A DNA stretch of 64,000 nucleotides from G963662655 sp963666875 (GCA_963666875.2 CAXXPU010000019.1:496001-560000), one strand, 5' to 3'; shown: positions 1-10,280, counted from the first letter of the stretch. Notes: a model not told the origin generated them from the sequence alone. Numbers and translations: made by a program.

Positions 1-155
1 GTTACGGTCAAAATCTTCGAGACCTCCCCGCCATCCCGGACGCCCGATGAAGCAATTCAACACAAAATATCAATGTGGTCAAAAATATATTGACAATATT
101 TTCTCGATCATGCGCAATCGGATCGTGAATATCAATCCACAAGGAGGTAATGGAA

Positions 156-3100
156 ATGCGGAATATACTTGTTATGCTTCTTCTGCTGCTCACGCTCAGT
201 GCATGGGCATCATCCGCAGATTACGTTTTCAGTGTCGATTCAGGAACTTATACGGAGATTGTGGGAACCCATCTTATCGATGAAAGCGAAACCAACACAA
301 CGGCAGACGGTGTCAATATCGGTTTCGACTTCATCTACAACGGCGAGGTCTATACGCAGTTCGGAGCCTGTTCCAACGGCTTCCTTAACATCGGCGACGG
401 CACGATCAGTACCCGTAGCAACGATCTCTCCAGTAGCTTCTACTACCCGGTTATCGCAGCGCTTTGGGACTACCAGAGAGTCGGATACGACACGGGAGAA
501 GTTTCCTACGCACTCGAGGGAACCGCGCCCAACCGCATCCTCAAAGTCCAGTTTTCCGAAATGTACTGGTACAAAAGCCAGGACCCAGTCAACCTCGTCA
601 ATTACCAGATCTGGCTGTACGAAACAACCAACAACATCGAGTTCCATTACGGCTCGTTCGGAACAGCGCCTGGTTCGACCGCCAGCGCGTCGATCGGCAT
701 GAACATGCGCCAGGACGGTGTAACACAGTTCGTCAGCATTACACCGGGCAGCCCGGCAACCGCCAGCACCACCACAGCCAATAACAACATCGGGCAGAGC
801 GATATCGGATACTTTTTCGACGGAATGATCTATCGCCTGGCATACAACCCCGCAAATCAGTCCATCAATTCGGTGGTCGTCACCCAGGCGAGCACGGACG
901 GTGCCGAACTGGGAAGCAGAAATCAGCAGATTCTTCGCCTCGACGCTAATACCACCAACTCGGGCAATCCCTTCAGCGTAAACGGACTGACCTTCACGAG
1001 CAGCGGAACGCTTCCCGATGCGACCGCACATATCTTTTATACGGGATCGTCCGGCACATTCTCGACATCCAATCAGTTGGGAGATGCAGTCTCGTTTACA
1101 TCGACGGGAGAGAGCTTCGGTTTCACTTTCTCGCAGGAACTGTCCAACGGCAGCAATAACTTCTGGCTCGCCTACGACATCCCTGCCGACTACGATTATT
1201 TGAATATGACTGCGGACGCTATCGCTACCTCGATCGATATCCCCGGCGATACGACGCCACTCACAACACCCGATCCCGCCGGCGACCGCCTGGTAGATGA
1301 TACAACAGCGCCAGCGATCAACTACAGCTATCTCTCCTCACCCTTTAACACAGATGATCGCACACTCTCCGGTGTAACCATCACCGAAGCGATCAGCATG
1401 ACAGTGATCCCGCGCATGTACTACAAGAAAAGCGCGAACGCCGACGCCTTCGGCACCTACCCGGGCGACAACGTTGCCACATTCGACGGATGGAAATACG
1501 CGGAGGGAACTTTCGCAGGCAGCGAGTGGAGTTTCGCACTGGATGTCGATCTGATCAACGGCGGACTCACCGATGGAGACGTGGTCGAATACTTCGTCGT
1601 CGCACAGGACGACAAACCTGGCACACCGAACGTCGCATCGAAACCGGAAGGCTTCGTCGGCACGGTTGCGGCACCCGTCACCGCACCCTATTTCAGCGCG
1701 ACCTACAACGTAATTCTGCCGCTTTCGGGCGATTACTATGTCGGTCCGTCCGAGACAATAACCTCTCTGTACGATTTCTTCGACTACGCCGAAGCCCGTG
1801 GCATCGGCGGTAATACAACCGTCTGGATCACCGGCGACATCACGGAACCGGACAACGCCCAACTCGACACACTCACCGAATACGGCGCTGGCGGATACAC
1901 AATCACCTTTTCACCGGTACCCGGTACACCGGCGACCATCACTGGAGATTTCTCCGGCTCGCTCATCATTATCGATGATCAGGACAACGTCGTGTTCGAC
2001 GGCGGCGAGAACAAGGAACTCTCCATCGCACCCGCATATTATCGCGGACGGTGCATCGAAATCAAGAGTGGCACAGAGAACGCGATCATCCGCAACTGCC
2101 ACCTCTACAACGCAGACGACGAGCCCAATACCAGCGCGTATGGTATCTATAACACTGGCGGCGGAGTCAACGATCTCCTGATCGAGAATGTCGATATAAA
2201 TCACTGCGGATACGGAATCTACTTCAGCAGCAGCTCCCTCAACTACTGCCAGAACATCACCATCCAGAACAGTCGCATTGGAAGCGATGATCCATCTCTG
2301 TACTTCCTGGTTGATCCCATCTACATGCGTTACCAGAACAATGTCATCATCAGCGGTAACGATATCGGCGGTTCTCTCTCCGACAGTTGGGCACCTCGCG
2401 GCATCAATCTCGACTACGTCACCAACGTCGAAATCACATCCAACAAGATTCACGATATCCTATACGGTGGAACATCCGGTATGGCTTCCGGTGGTATTCT
2501 CATCGGGGATCTCTCCGGATCCAATCCGAATATCAATATCCACAACAACATGATCTGGCACTTCGGCGGCGATTGCGATCACCCGACATACGCACCGTCC
2601 GGCATCCGCCTCAACGGTTCATCGGTCGGCGGCATATCGGTATGCTACAACACGGTCTATCTGCCGTTCGACGACACCTATGGAATGGGTAGCTACGACA
2701 ATGATTTCACCTACAGCACCGGCATCATGATCGACAACGGCAGCGGGATCTGCCCCACCGGCATTACCATGAAGAACAACATCTTCGACAACCGGCTGGG
2801 CGAACGCACCGGCAACGATCTCGAAACCTACGCGACAGCCGTTTATATCCGCAGCACGGGCACGTTCACCAGCCCGTTCAGCGAAATATCGAACAACATC
2901 TACTACACCGCCAACGCGGACCATAACGTCATCGCGCTGCATTTCGACAACGACGCTACCTACAACTGGTACAACTCCCTCGCCGACTGGACAACAGCCA
3001 CCGGCGAGACCGGAAGCCTCAACGTCGATCCGCTCTATGACGATAGCGACCTTCTGCATCTGCTCGACACGTCGCCAGCCATCGGTGCTGGCGTCACGAT

Positions 3101-3392
3101 CCCTGCAATCACCACCGATATCGACGGCGATCTGCGTAGCGATCCGCCCTGTATCGGCGCCGATGAACGCGAAGGCTTCGTCCTGGGCGCTCCGACCAAT
3201 ATCACGCTGACCATATCGGGTGAGTGGTTCACCCTTTCCTGGAGCGAAGTACCCGGCGCGATCGGTTACAATATCTATTGGTCCGATACCCCGAACGGTG
3301 AATATGAATTCCTCTGGTACACTATGGGGACGTGGTTCATGTCATCTCCCGGTGACACAATGAAGTTTTTCCGGGTGACCGCTACACAATAA
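156..3392 (+). CDS. Large secreted right-handed beta-helix protein
   Basis: Probably an exported surface or extracellular protein of about 1078 residues. AGGAGG at 142-147 lies 8 nt before the ATG at 156, while the in-frame ATG at 150 is only 2 nt away, so 156 is the better start. The N-terminus is a clear signal peptide (MRNILVMLLLLLTLSAWASS). The first half looks like beta-sandwich modules. Residues about 600-1000 are rich in N-x-I/V repeats typical of a parallel beta-helix (IIRNCHLYNADD, VDINHCGYGIYF, NIHNNMIWHFG), followed by an IGADE tail seen after such helices. The last ~75 residues form a fibronectin-like domain ending FFRVTATQ. It has no FlgD-like sorting tail, unlike other surface proteins here. 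Substrate unknown. Function as adhesin or lyase is inference. Confidence 0.75.
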   Translation: MRNILVMLLLLLTLSAWASSADYVFSVDSGTYTEIVGTHLIDESETNTTADGVNIGFDFIYNGEVYTQFGACSNGFLNIGDGTISTRSNDLSSSFYYPVIAALWDYQRVGYDTGEVSYALEGTAPNRILKVQFSEMYWYKSQDPVNLVNYQIWLYETTNNIEFHYGSFGTAPGSTASASIGMNMRQDGVTQFVSITPGSPATASTTTANNNIGQSDIGYFFDGMIYRLAYNPANQSINSVVVTQASTDGAELGSRNQQILRLDANTTNSGNPFSVNGLTFTSSGTLPDATAHIFYTGSSGTFSTSNQLGDAVSFTSTGESFGFTFSQELSNGSNNFWLAYDIPADYDYLNMTADAIATSIDIPGDTTPLTTPDPAGDRLVDDTTAPAINYSYLSSPFNTDDRTLSGVTITEAISMTVIPRMYYKKSANADAFGTYPGDNVATFDGWKYAEGTFAGSEWSFALDVDLINGGLTDGDVVEYFVVAQDDKPGTPNVASKPEGFVGTVAAPVTAPYFSATYNVILPLSGDYYVGPSETITSLYDFFDYAEARGIGGNTTVWITGDITEPDNAQLDTLTEYGAGGYTITFSPVPGTPATITGDFSGSLIIIDDQDNVVFDGGENKELSIAPAYYRGRCIEIKSGTENAIIRNCHLYNADDEPNTSAYGIYNTGGGVNDLLIENVDINHCGYGIYFSSSSLNYCQNITIQNSRIGSDDPSLYFLVDPIYMRYQNNVIISGNDIGGSLSDSWAPRGINLDYVTNVEITSNKIHDILYGGTSGMASGGILIGDLSGSNPNINIHNNMIWHFGGDCDHPTYAPSGIRLNGSSVGGISVCYNTVYLPFDDTYGMGSYDNDFTYSTGIMIDNGSGICPTGITMKNNIFDNRLGERTGNDLETYATAVYIRSTGTFTSPFSEISNNIYYTANADHNVIALHFDNDATYNWYNSLADWTTATGETGSLNVDPLYDDSDLLHLLDTSPAIGAGVTIPAITTDIDGDLRSDPPCIGADEREGFVLGAPTNITLTISGEWFTLSWSEVPGAIGYNIYWSDTPNGEYEFLWYTMGTWFMSSPGDTMKFFRVTATQ

Positions 3393-3438
3393 GAATTAAA
3401 GTCAGTATTAATCTTCCCGTGTAGTTGACCCGATATGA

Positions 3439-3480
3439 GCACCCGGCGCGATCCCCAATCGTGCCGGGTGCTTCTCCTTG
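3439..3480 (+). terminator. Intrinsic terminator-like hairpin after the beta-helix gene
   Basis: A 9-bp perfect stem, GCACCCGGC (3439-3447) with GCCGGGTGC (3463-3471), is followed by a pyrimidine-rich TTCTCCTT. It lies 47 bases after the stop codon of the upstream gene. The T-tract is weak. Confidence 0.55.
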
Positions 3481-3579
3481 CAGTCACGATCAAGTGTTGA
3501 TTGCGGTATAAGCAAATTTCTGTGTCTGCCCAACGCCGCTCGGACAGACTGTGTGAAACTGTACGACCGATTCTCTTCT

Positions 3580-3696
3580 CTGTTGTAGGGGCAGGTCCCC
3601 GTGCCTGCCCTCTCTCATCTCTCGAACTGCGTTGAACATGACAACAAGCCTGGGAGAAAGGGGAAGGGCAGGCACGGGGACCTGCCCCTACAACAG
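3580..3696. repeat. Palindromic intergenic repeat with 32-bp arms
   Basis: Arms 3580-3611 and 3665-3696 are exact reverse complements (core GGGGCAGGTCCCCGTGCCTG) around a ~53-base spacer. This is the style of dispersed REP/MITE-like hairpins. The region 3700-3900 that follows holds no gene. It contains TGTAGCGTTCGACCTC at ~3774, a string that recurs at ~54966, where it is followed closely by GGCGAACCTCCC; here those two pieces are ~75 bases apart. Confidence 0.7.
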
Positions 3697-3957
3697 GAAA
3701 ACATCTGGCATCGAACGATTGTAAATGGCGTTTGTCATTATCACACAGTATGGGAGATCGGCGGCTACGGAGATTGTAGCGTTCGACCTCTGTGAATTTG
3801 TTTGCAAATTCGAATCTCTCGAAGTGATTTTCAGACAGAGGTATGATAAATCGAATTCCCCATAGGCGAACCTCCCTTTTACATCCGCTATTGAAAAGGG
3901 AAACACCATTTGACACATTTCCGGCTGAACGGCGTTTGTCCCTATAGAGGAAAGCAC

Positions 3958-4938
3958 ATGAAACTATACGACACGATCAAGAAATACTCGCCGGGACTGC
4001 TGCTGGTCATTGCGGTATCCGCCAGTGCATACTTCATCAACGAATCGATCAAACACGCGATCCATCTCGAGGCGGTCACCATCGCGATCGTGTTGGGGAT
4101 TATCATCTCCAACACGCTCAAGCTGCCGAAATCGACCGGCCACGGGATGCGTTTCAGCGCTCGCGACATCCTGCAATACGGAATAATCCTGCTGGGCTTC
4201 AAGCTGGATTTCTCCGCCGTGCTGCACCTCGGCTACCGGACGATCATCCTGATCGCGCTCTTCACGCCCATTGCAATATATATTGCTTATCTGTTGGGAA
4301 GAGTGTTCCGGATCAAAGACAAGATACCGCTACTTATCGGGATCGGATCGGGAATATGCGGCGCTTCGGCGATCGTGGCGATGTCGCCGGTCGTCAGGGC
4401 AAAGGATGAGGAATCGGTTGTCGCGGTCTCGATCGTGAACTTCCTGGGCGCGATCGGCGTACTTGTCTATTCGTTCATTGCTACGCAGCATCTGGTTGGA
4501 ATCGAGCAGTACGGGATATGGTCGGGTATCTCGCTTCAGGGTGTGGCGCATGCTCTCGCAGCGGCGTTTGCGGGTGGCGACAGCGCAGGTGAACTGGGAA
4601 CCATCGTCAAGATGGGAAGGGTGCTCATGCTGGTACCGGTCGCGCTGTTCTTCAGTGTGAAGAACCACGGTCCGGCTGCTAAGGTGAAGTTCCCCTGGTA
4701 CGTGCTCTTCTTCGTGCTCGCCGGCGTTCTGAACAGTCTGAACATCCTGCCCGATGTCCTTACCGGGATCCTCGCGCGGATCAGCGGATGGTTTATTCTG
4801 ATTGCCATGACGGCGATGGGATTGTCTGTGAAGCTGGCGGCGATCCGTAAATCTGGTGCCCGATCGCTTGTGATGGGCAGTGTACTTTTCGTGATCATCT
4901 CCATTTCAACGTTCATAATCGTCTCATGGATTTACTGA
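3958..4938 (+). CDS. YeiH/UPF0324 family putative sulfate exporter
   Basis: A polytopic inner-membrane permease of 326 residues with about nine or ten hydrophobic helices. The family (PF03601, YeiH/YeeJ type) is annotated as putative sulfate or sulfur-anion exporter; the substrate is not proven for most members. Supporting stretches are the N-terminal helix PGLLLVIAVSASAYFI, GIIISNTLKLP, the conserved ILLGFKLDFSAV, and GIGSGICGASAIVAMSPV, the family signature. AGAGG at 3946-3950 sets the start at ATG 3958; a longer reading frame from 3910 has no ribosome site. No neighbour suggests a pathway. Confidence 0.85.
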   Translation: MKLYDTIKKYSPGLLLVIAVSASAYFINESIKHAIHLEAVTIAIVLGIIISNTLKLPKSTGHGMRFSARDILQYGIILLGFKLDFSAVLHLGYRTIILIALFTPIAIYIAYLLGRVFRIKDKIPLLIGIGSGICGASAIVAMSPVVRAKDEESVVAVSIVNFLGAIGVLVYSFIATQHLVGIEQYGIWSGISLQGVAHALAAAFAGGDSAGELGTIVKMGRVLMLVPVALFFSVKNHGPAAKVKFPWYVLFFVLAGVLNSLNILPDVLTGILARISGWFILIAMTAMGLSVKLAAIRKSGARSLVMGSVLFVIISISTFIIVSWIY

Positions 4939-4958
4939 TTACGTTGAATCGAAAAACA

Positions 4959-5019
4959 TCAATTGATCAAAACGATCATCTCCTGTGGGATATGCATCGA
5001 TTTCATCGTCTCAAACAGG
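4959..5019 (-). pseudogene. Remnant of an acyl-CoA thioesterase 3' end
   Basis: Translated on the minus strand, this short stretch reads FETMKSMHIPQEMIVLIN and then a stop. It closely matches the C-terminus of the intact thioesterase at 9870-10280 (FETKKPMRIPQEMIGLID). It directly follows the stop codon of the GAF gene and has no start. It is a decayed fragment of a second thioesterase copy, showing that a gene once stood here or that the 3' end was duplicated. Confidence 0.6.
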
Positions 5020-5715
5020 CTACGATTCATCAAGCTTGCTCACCTCACGCTCATAGCAATCCGGGCAAATAGTGTGCGTGGGCTTTGCTCCTGAGATATC
5101 GTCAACGTACTTCTCGACCGAGACCCAGTTACCGCTTTTTTCCCGCACTTTCTTGCAATAACTGCATATCGGATATATTTTCGACAGTTCGTCGAGAAAG
5201 TGATCGCATCTTTCCACCCTCGCATTTGCCATGACAACCCGCAGAGAAAGCTCGATCATTCGTTTCACCTGCTTGATGATGATGAGATGCAGATCATTGT
5301 GCTCGTTGGTCTTATTATCCAGAAAGCATACGGTGCCGAAATTAGCGCCATCGGGAAATCGAATTGGCATTCCTGCATAGCTGACGATTCCCAGCTTCAC
5401 CGCTGCATCATTATCCTTCCATTGCTCGTCATTCAGAGCATTCGGTATCAGATTTACATCTCGACTCTTCAGGGTATATTCGCAATACCAACCGGAATCG
5501 GGATATTGCGATATAAAGTTTGCGGGATAAGGGTTACCTTCCGTCTCGCTAGATAGCAGGATTTCGATCTGATTGCCATCGACACGTGTTATCAACCCTG
5601 CTGGAACGCCAAGTAAACTTGCCGTCTCGTCCAGTAAATTCTGCCATTCGGTAAGAATCTCATGTGTTAGTAGCTCTCTAGAAATTGGATTCTTCTGCAA
5701 TGCTATTTCACTCAT
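5020..5715 (-). CDS. GAF-domain sensor protein with C-terminal Cys4 motif
   Basis: A 231-residue soluble protein. Residues ~15-160 fit a GAF domain (LTEWQNLLDETASLLGVPAG, GIVSYAGMPIRFPDG, FGTVCFLDN). The C-terminus carries ICSYCKKVRE ... WVSVEKYV ... ICPDCYER, two CxxC pairs in the arrangement seen at the end of many PAS/GAF and response-regulator proteins. There is no output kinase, cyclase or HTH domain, so it probably relays a signal through a partner. GGAG lies 8 bases before the ATG at 5715 (MSEIALQK), which is preferred over a start 45 bases upstream. Ligand unknown. Confidence 0.75.
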   Translation of the reverse strand: MSEIALQKNPISRELLTHEILTEWQNLLDETASLLGVPAGLITRVDGNQIEILLSSETEGNPYPANFISQYPDSGWYCEYTLKSRDVNLIPNALNDEQWKDNDAAVKLGIVSYAGMPIRFPDGANFGTVCFLDNKTNEHNDLHLIIIKQVKRMIELSLRVVMANARVERCDHFLDELSKIYPICSYCKKVREKSGNWVSVEKYVDDISGAKPTHTICPDCYEREVSKLDES

Positions 5716-5772
5716 AAATTTCTCCACTTTACAATAGAATATACACCGAACATCGTTCAAGAAAAGTCATAT

Positions 5773-5858
5773 CTGTCCTGATTCGGATTCAGCAGGAGGT
5801 TTCTTGATATTAATGAAATCGGTTCCCTATATTTTTCCATTCAAAAGAGGAACCGACT
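5773..5858 (+). mobile_element. Remnant left end of the IS at 41691-43119
   Basis: The sequence from CTGTCCTGATTCGGATTCAG through the hairpin AATCGGTTCC ... GGAACCGACT follows the first ~85 bases of the intact IS4-type element at 41691, with scattered substitutions. No transposase remains. It is a solo or deletion-derived IS end and shows the element has been active here before. Confidence 0.65.
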
Positions 5859-6325
5859 GATTCTCTGAGGATTTCACTATCGGGGGTTATTTGTAGCTCA
5901 TTTTCAAATCGAGTGGGTGAATGTTGTAATGATGATCCTGAAGTCCAGGAAGGACGTGAGATTTTAGCTCGGTACGTGAGTGCCGGGTAAAGGCTATGAG
6001 AGCAGCACAACGTCCCGTAGGGACGACAGATAACGTGCTGATTATACACCTGTCGCACCTCCGGCGCTCTATTCGTGTATTGGCATAAATAACCGGGGCT
6101 TACGCCCCTGTATGATTTCAGCTTGCTGAAAACATGAATCCCCTACGCGCCTAATATCTGTCATCCCTGCGGGATTGTTATTGTGAAATCCGTTCTACCC
6201 ACCAGGTTTGCAACAGAGTCTAAAAAGAGCGTATGGATACAAGGACTTCTCATACTTCAGATTGAAGGTTCTGCAATGTTGCGGATATCTGAATCCTCAT
6301 TCACCCACTTAATATGCAACAGAGC
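5859..6325. other. Gene-free spacer with decayed repeats
   Basis: No credible gene. It holds short palindromes of repeat type (CGTCCCGTAGGGACGACAGA at ~6012, CTGTCATCCCTGCGGGATTG at ~6159, and CCGGGGCTTACGCCCC at ~6093). It also has two related strings containing GCAACAGAG-CTAAAA, at ~6209 and ~6316. These look like remnants of dispersed repeat elements. Confidence 0.5.
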
Positions 6326-6361
6326 CTAAAAAAACAGGTCGCACGGATGTACGACCTGTTT
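6326..6361 (-). terminator. Rho-independent terminator of the 6380-9571 gene
   Basis: Stem 6333-6341 pairs with 6352-6360 (AACAGGTCG / CGACCTGTT). On the minus strand it is followed by a run of seven T. It begins 19 bases past the stop codon of the minus-strand gene. Confidence 0.85.
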
Positions 6362-6379
6362 CATCGTGTCTATCGGATT

Positions 6380-9300
6380 TTATGGTTGATCTGAAGCGAT
6401 GATTTTATAGAACATCATCTGCTGAGCACCATGTTCGACATGAGTCGATGGCGTCTGTGTGGTGCAGATATATGTCGTATCATTGCATTCGAAGTCGGGC
6501 GTCGTGCCGGCATAGACTTTATACCAGACGCCGTTGAGCTCGGGATAGCTGTTGCCTTCGTACGATCCTGTCGTCACTGCGGACCAGTCGATCTCCATCA
6601 TCGAAGCGTTGCGATCGATGGTCACGAGCATAACCTGATCGGGTGCGATGTTATCCACCGAGTGTCCGCTGGCAGTTTCGGATTGCCATAATCCTTCCAT
6701 GCGATGGTGCATGACCATGAAGGTTGCATCGTTAGTGCCACTCGTGGAGGAATCCGCGATTGTTGGCGCGTTGTAGATGTAGAACTCGCTCGTTGTCGCA
6801 GGTATGGATGCGATAAACGCCCAGTAGGTATCGTCGTAGCGGAGATACATTGTCTGACTGCTTGTCCGGACAGCCGCCATCAATTCTTCCGCGCTATCGA
6901 ATACTGCATTGGAACGAACCACGTCATCCTCTCTCCACAGGCTGTAGAATGCGCTGAAATCGTACATGCTGTCGTGTGAACTCGCCTTCCAGAGCACTTG
7001 CACCTGATGCCCCTGGTCTCCCGGGATATCGTGGACATGCGCAATTACCGGAACTCCCTGGTCGTAGTAGGCATAACCGATATCCACGACCGTATCGTCG
7101 TCGTCGGTCACATTCGGATCGCCGGCGTCGATGAGCGGCGATTTGGTCTCATCATCGTCGGGACAGCTTGCCCACGTGGGAATGTATTCTTCGTCCCACA
7201 GCGGATTTTCCGAGATAATGTTCGATGTGGTCAGGCTCATGTTCGTACCGCTGAAACCGGATGGATTTTCAAGATCGCAATAGCGCACGTCGATGTTACT
7301 ATTTCCTGAACCGCTACTTCTGATAAAGGCATTGGTGCAGTCCCACCATACGGTATTCGTCACGGAGAGATTCATCTGGAAACTTGGCATGGTGTATAAA
7401 TACACGTCCCCTTGGTAAAGGTATGTGTAGTTATCGGCAAAGGTACAGTTCGCGATCGAACTTTGAGTATTGTAACCGAAGTAAACGGAAGTTCCGGCTT
7501 GCGAACTGTTGTCGGCGAACAGACAGCGCATGATATCTACATCGCCTCGCATGATGTATATCGCTCCGCCAATATCGTTCGCAAAATTACCGATAAAGGA
7601 ACAGTCGGATATGATTGCGCTGGAGAAGTTCAACCCAATCGCCCCGCCCTGATCATCAGATTGGTTATCGGTAAAGAAACAATTCGATATGCTGATGCTT
7701 TGCGACATATATCCTTCAATCGCAGCGCCCTGACATGATTGGACGCTGGAGGGCGTAAGATGCAGTCCCGAGAAATCACAGGCATTGAAGGAGCAACTTC
7801 CCGGCGCGTTCGAATACAGATAAACATTTCCGGTCTCGATTCCCGGAACAACAGGAGCGAAGCAGATGCGATCGCTGTCGGTGCCGTTCGCGTAAATCGC
7901 ACCCTCTACGGTGATAATCCACGGTCCGTTATAGAGCACCTCGACGCCTGGTTCGATTGAGAGGGTCTCCCCGGAGGCTACGTGGATCGGTCCGCCGATA
8001 CGGTACGGGCTTTCAGCAACTGTCCAGAGACCGGAAACCTCGCCCATGACGTGCGGTCCCTGATCGTAATATGCATAGCCGATATCCGAAACGGTGTTGT
8101 CTCCATCTGGAGTGCTTTCGGGATCACCCGCGTCGATCAGTGGTGAACGATACTCGTCACGCGCGGGGTAGGAATTCCAGATCGGTTCTTTGTCGAAATT
8201 CCAGATGGGATCGACGGAGATCAGATTGTTTGAAACGAGGGTGATGTTGTCTCCGGCGAAAGCGGGTGTGTTCTGTAAATCACAATAATTCACATTCAGG
8301 TAAACAAGGCCTTGATCGATCGTGTTCACCAGATAGTCACAGCTATTCCACCATACGGTATTCTCAATGTTTAAATAACTGTCGTTACCGGAATAGGGAT
8401 AGACAAAGATATCGGTAATATACGTTGCATCCGAGTTATCGGACAGCGTGCAATTCGTGATGTCAACATGGCATTCATAGCCGAAATAAATCGCGCCGCC
8501 AACTTGCCCGGTGTTTCCGTTGAAAAGACAATGGTCAAGATTCACGTCCGAAGCGTGAACGCTAACAGCGCCGCCATACGCTGGTGCTGAATTCGATTCG
8601 AATATACAGTTCTCGATCGTATTCTCGGATGACCAGATTCCCAGCGCACCGCCTTTACCCTGCGTCGAATTATTCTCGAAACAGCAATTCGAGAGGGATA
8701 CGCCAGGCGAATCATAGATCAGCATCGCCCCCCCATGTCCATCGACGGGGTCGTTTGATTGGACATTGAAGTAGGAGAACTCACACCACTCGAATGTGCT
8801 GATTCCAGGATTGCTTTCGAATTTGATGTGACCGGTGGGATCACCGGCAACATAAGGCCCGAATGTTATCGGATTGTCCTCGGTACCAACTGCAACGATC
8901 TCTCCTTCGACGTCGATGTTATACTCATCATACAAAAGCACATACGCACCGGGATTGACTGTCCATACTTCCCCAGCGGGTACGACCGCGTCGGCATAGA
9001 TGAAGAGGGTCTCGTCGGTTGCAACAGTTCCTGAAAGCACTTGTGTGTCGGCTTGCAGAATCACACTATCGACGAACCAGAAATCGAGATAGTACGAATC
9101 GCCCGAAAAGAAGAACGAAATTTGGAACTGATCCGTATCGACAAGTGAATTGTCGATGGTCACGGTTTGCATTCTGGCACTGATATCGGATTGTGGATTC
9201 ACGCTCCACACAACCGTTTCCGATCCACCAGCGTCATACACCTTCACACCGATCGTATATTCGCCGTTTGTAAAATGGTCAAGCATATACCTGAACGACA

Positions 9301-9571
9301 GCGTTAAATCCCGAAATCCCGACGTGTCGATATCCGGGCTAATAAGCTCCTGCTCTCCCACGGTTCTTGGCTCGTACTCGAACCGGGCTTCCGGTATGGC
9401 ACCACCGGCATTGTTCGAGCTGAAAATCGACCAGTTGTCGCCGTTATTGGCGCCCAGGGTCACCCATTCCGACATGGGATCACCCGAAAAATCTTCTGTA
9501 AATACGACAGCAGTGGCGCTGAGACGCAGCGCAATAAATGCCAAAAAAATCAGAATCATCTGTTTTTTCAT
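6380..9571 (-). CDS. Large secreted protein with two tandem beta-helix modules
   Basis: An exported protein of 1063 residues. It opens with a signal peptide (MKKQMILIFLAFIALRLSATA). Residues ~20-180 form a beta-sandwich of carbohydrate-binding type (FTEDFSGDPMSEWVTLG, LTLSFRYMLDHFTNGEY). Two homologous parallel beta-helix modules follow (about 195-505 and 515-850). Each has N-x-C/F-x-x-N-S repeats with GGA ladders (CCFENNSTQGKGGALGI, CSFIGNFANDIGGAIYI), and each closes with SPLIDAGDP ... DIGYAYYDQG. The C-terminal ~90 residues are fibronectin-like and end YKIIASDQP. As in the protein at 156-3392, the FlgD-like sorting tail is absent. GGGAGAG precedes the ATG. Partner or ligand unknown. Confidence 0.8.
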   Translation of the reverse strand: MKKQMILIFLAFIALRLSATAVVFTEDFSGDPMSEWVTLGANNGDNWSIFSSNNAGGAIPEARFEYEPRTVGEQELISPDIDTSGFRDLTLSFRYMLDHFTNGEYTIGVKVYDAGGSETVVWSVNPQSDISARMQTVTIDNSLVDTDQFQISFFFSGDSYYLDFWFVDSVILQADTQVLSGTVATDETLFIYADAVVPAGEVWTVNPGAYVLLYDEYNIDVEGEIVAVGTEDNPITFGPYVAGDPTGHIKFESNPGISTFEWCEFSYFNVQSNDPVDGHGGAMLIYDSPGVSLSNCCFENNSTQGKGGALGIWSSENTIENCIFESNSAPAYGGAVSVHASDVNLDHCLFNGNTGQVGGAIYFGYECHVDITNCTLSDNSDATYITDIFVYPYSGNDSYLNIENTVWWNSCDYLVNTIDQGLVYLNVNYCDLQNTPAFAGDNITLVSNNLISVDPIWNFDKEPIWNSYPARDEYRSPLIDAGDPESTPDGDNTVSDIGYAYYDQGPHVMGEVSGLWTVAESPYRIGGPIHVASGETLSIEPGVEVLYNGPWIITVEGAIYANGTDSDRICFAPVVPGIETGNVYLYSNAPGSCSFNACDFSGLHLTPSSVQSCQGAAIEGYMSQSISISNCFFTDNQSDDQGGAIGLNFSSAIISDCSFIGNFANDIGGAIYIMRGDVDIMRCLFADNSSQAGTSVYFGYNTQSSIANCTFADNYTYLYQGDVYLYTMPSFQMNLSVTNTVWWDCTNAFIRSSGSGNSNIDVRYCDLENPSGFSGTNMSLTTSNIISENPLWDEEYIPTWASCPDDDETKSPLIDAGDPNVTDDDDTVVDIGYAYYDQGVPVIAHVHDIPGDQGHQVQVLWKASSHDSMYDFSAFYSLWREDDVVRSNAVFDSAEELMAAVRTSSQTMYLRYDDTYWAFIASIPATTSEFYIYNAPTIADSSTSGTNDATFMVMHHRMEGLWQSETASGHSVDNIAPDQVMLVTIDRNASMMEIDWSAVTTGSYEGNSYPELNGVWYKVYAGTTPDFECNDTTYICTTQTPSTHVEHGAQQMMFYKIIASDQP

Positions 9572-9869
9572 ATTTTCTCTCCCTCAATTTTTTCTGAACA
9601 TGGCTCGACACAATAAATCGAACCTATAATCTAATCATAGCATTTCGCCCCGGCAGGTAAAGAAATTTTGCTTTTCAGGGCAAGAAAAATGTACGGATTG
9701 GATTTCTGTTCATAAAAAAAAGACCTCGTGGGATTTTTTTTCTTGCAGTTCAATCGTAAATGCTTCAATAGATGAAGGAAATTTCTCTAATTTATTGACT
9801 CAGATGCGTTTATTTGACTGGAATTCGCATTTCTCGTAACCATTCTCGCTGATATATCGGATTCTACCC

Positions 9870-10280
9870 CTACAGTTTCGATGAATTGGCACTATCGATC
9901 AAGCCGATCATTTCCTGTGGAATGCGCATCGGTTTTTTCGTTTCAAAATCGTAGAGGCACCACTGAGTCATTGATTTGGCATGCAGGCGATCGGTCTCGG
10001 CGTTGCGAATCTCGACCGCACGAAAACTGATGAAGCCTTCGAATCTTTCGATCCAGGTTATAGCCTTGAGCCTGTCGCCAAGAAATGCCGGACGCTTGTA
10101 GTCGATGTGATGGCTCTTGACGACCCATGCGTATTCGCGAGAAAGCTGTTTACTCAGTACCCCACACCAGTGCGCTTTCGACACATCCTGCACCCACTGC
10201 AAGTAGCGGACGTTGTTGACGTGATCCTGCTCGTCTATATCGTCTGGCATAACGGTGATTTCCATTTCGTAGCGATTCAT
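9870..10280 (-). CDS. Acyl-CoA thioesterase, hot-dog (4HBT) family
   Basis: A 136-residue single-domain hot-dog thioesterase that would hydrolyse acyl-CoA or acyl-ACP thioesters in the cytoplasm. It shows the family pattern: DIDEQDHVNNVRYLQWVQDV (the catalytic Asp/His-Val-Asn-Asn block near residue 17), VVKSHHIDYKRPAFLGDRL and TQWCLYDFETKKPMRIP. The chosen start (ATG 10280) has GAGAGGA 6 bases upstream; an ATG five codons earlier lacks this. No operon partner is visible. A decayed copy of its 3' end lies at 4959-5019. Confidence 0.85.
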   Translation of the reverse strand: MNRYEMEITVMPDDIDEQDHVNNVRYLQWVQDVSKAHWCGVLSKQLSREYAWVVKSHHIDYKRPAFLGDRLKAITWIERFEGFISFRAVEIRNAETDRLHAKSMTQWCLYDFETKKPMRIPQEMIGLIDSANSSKL

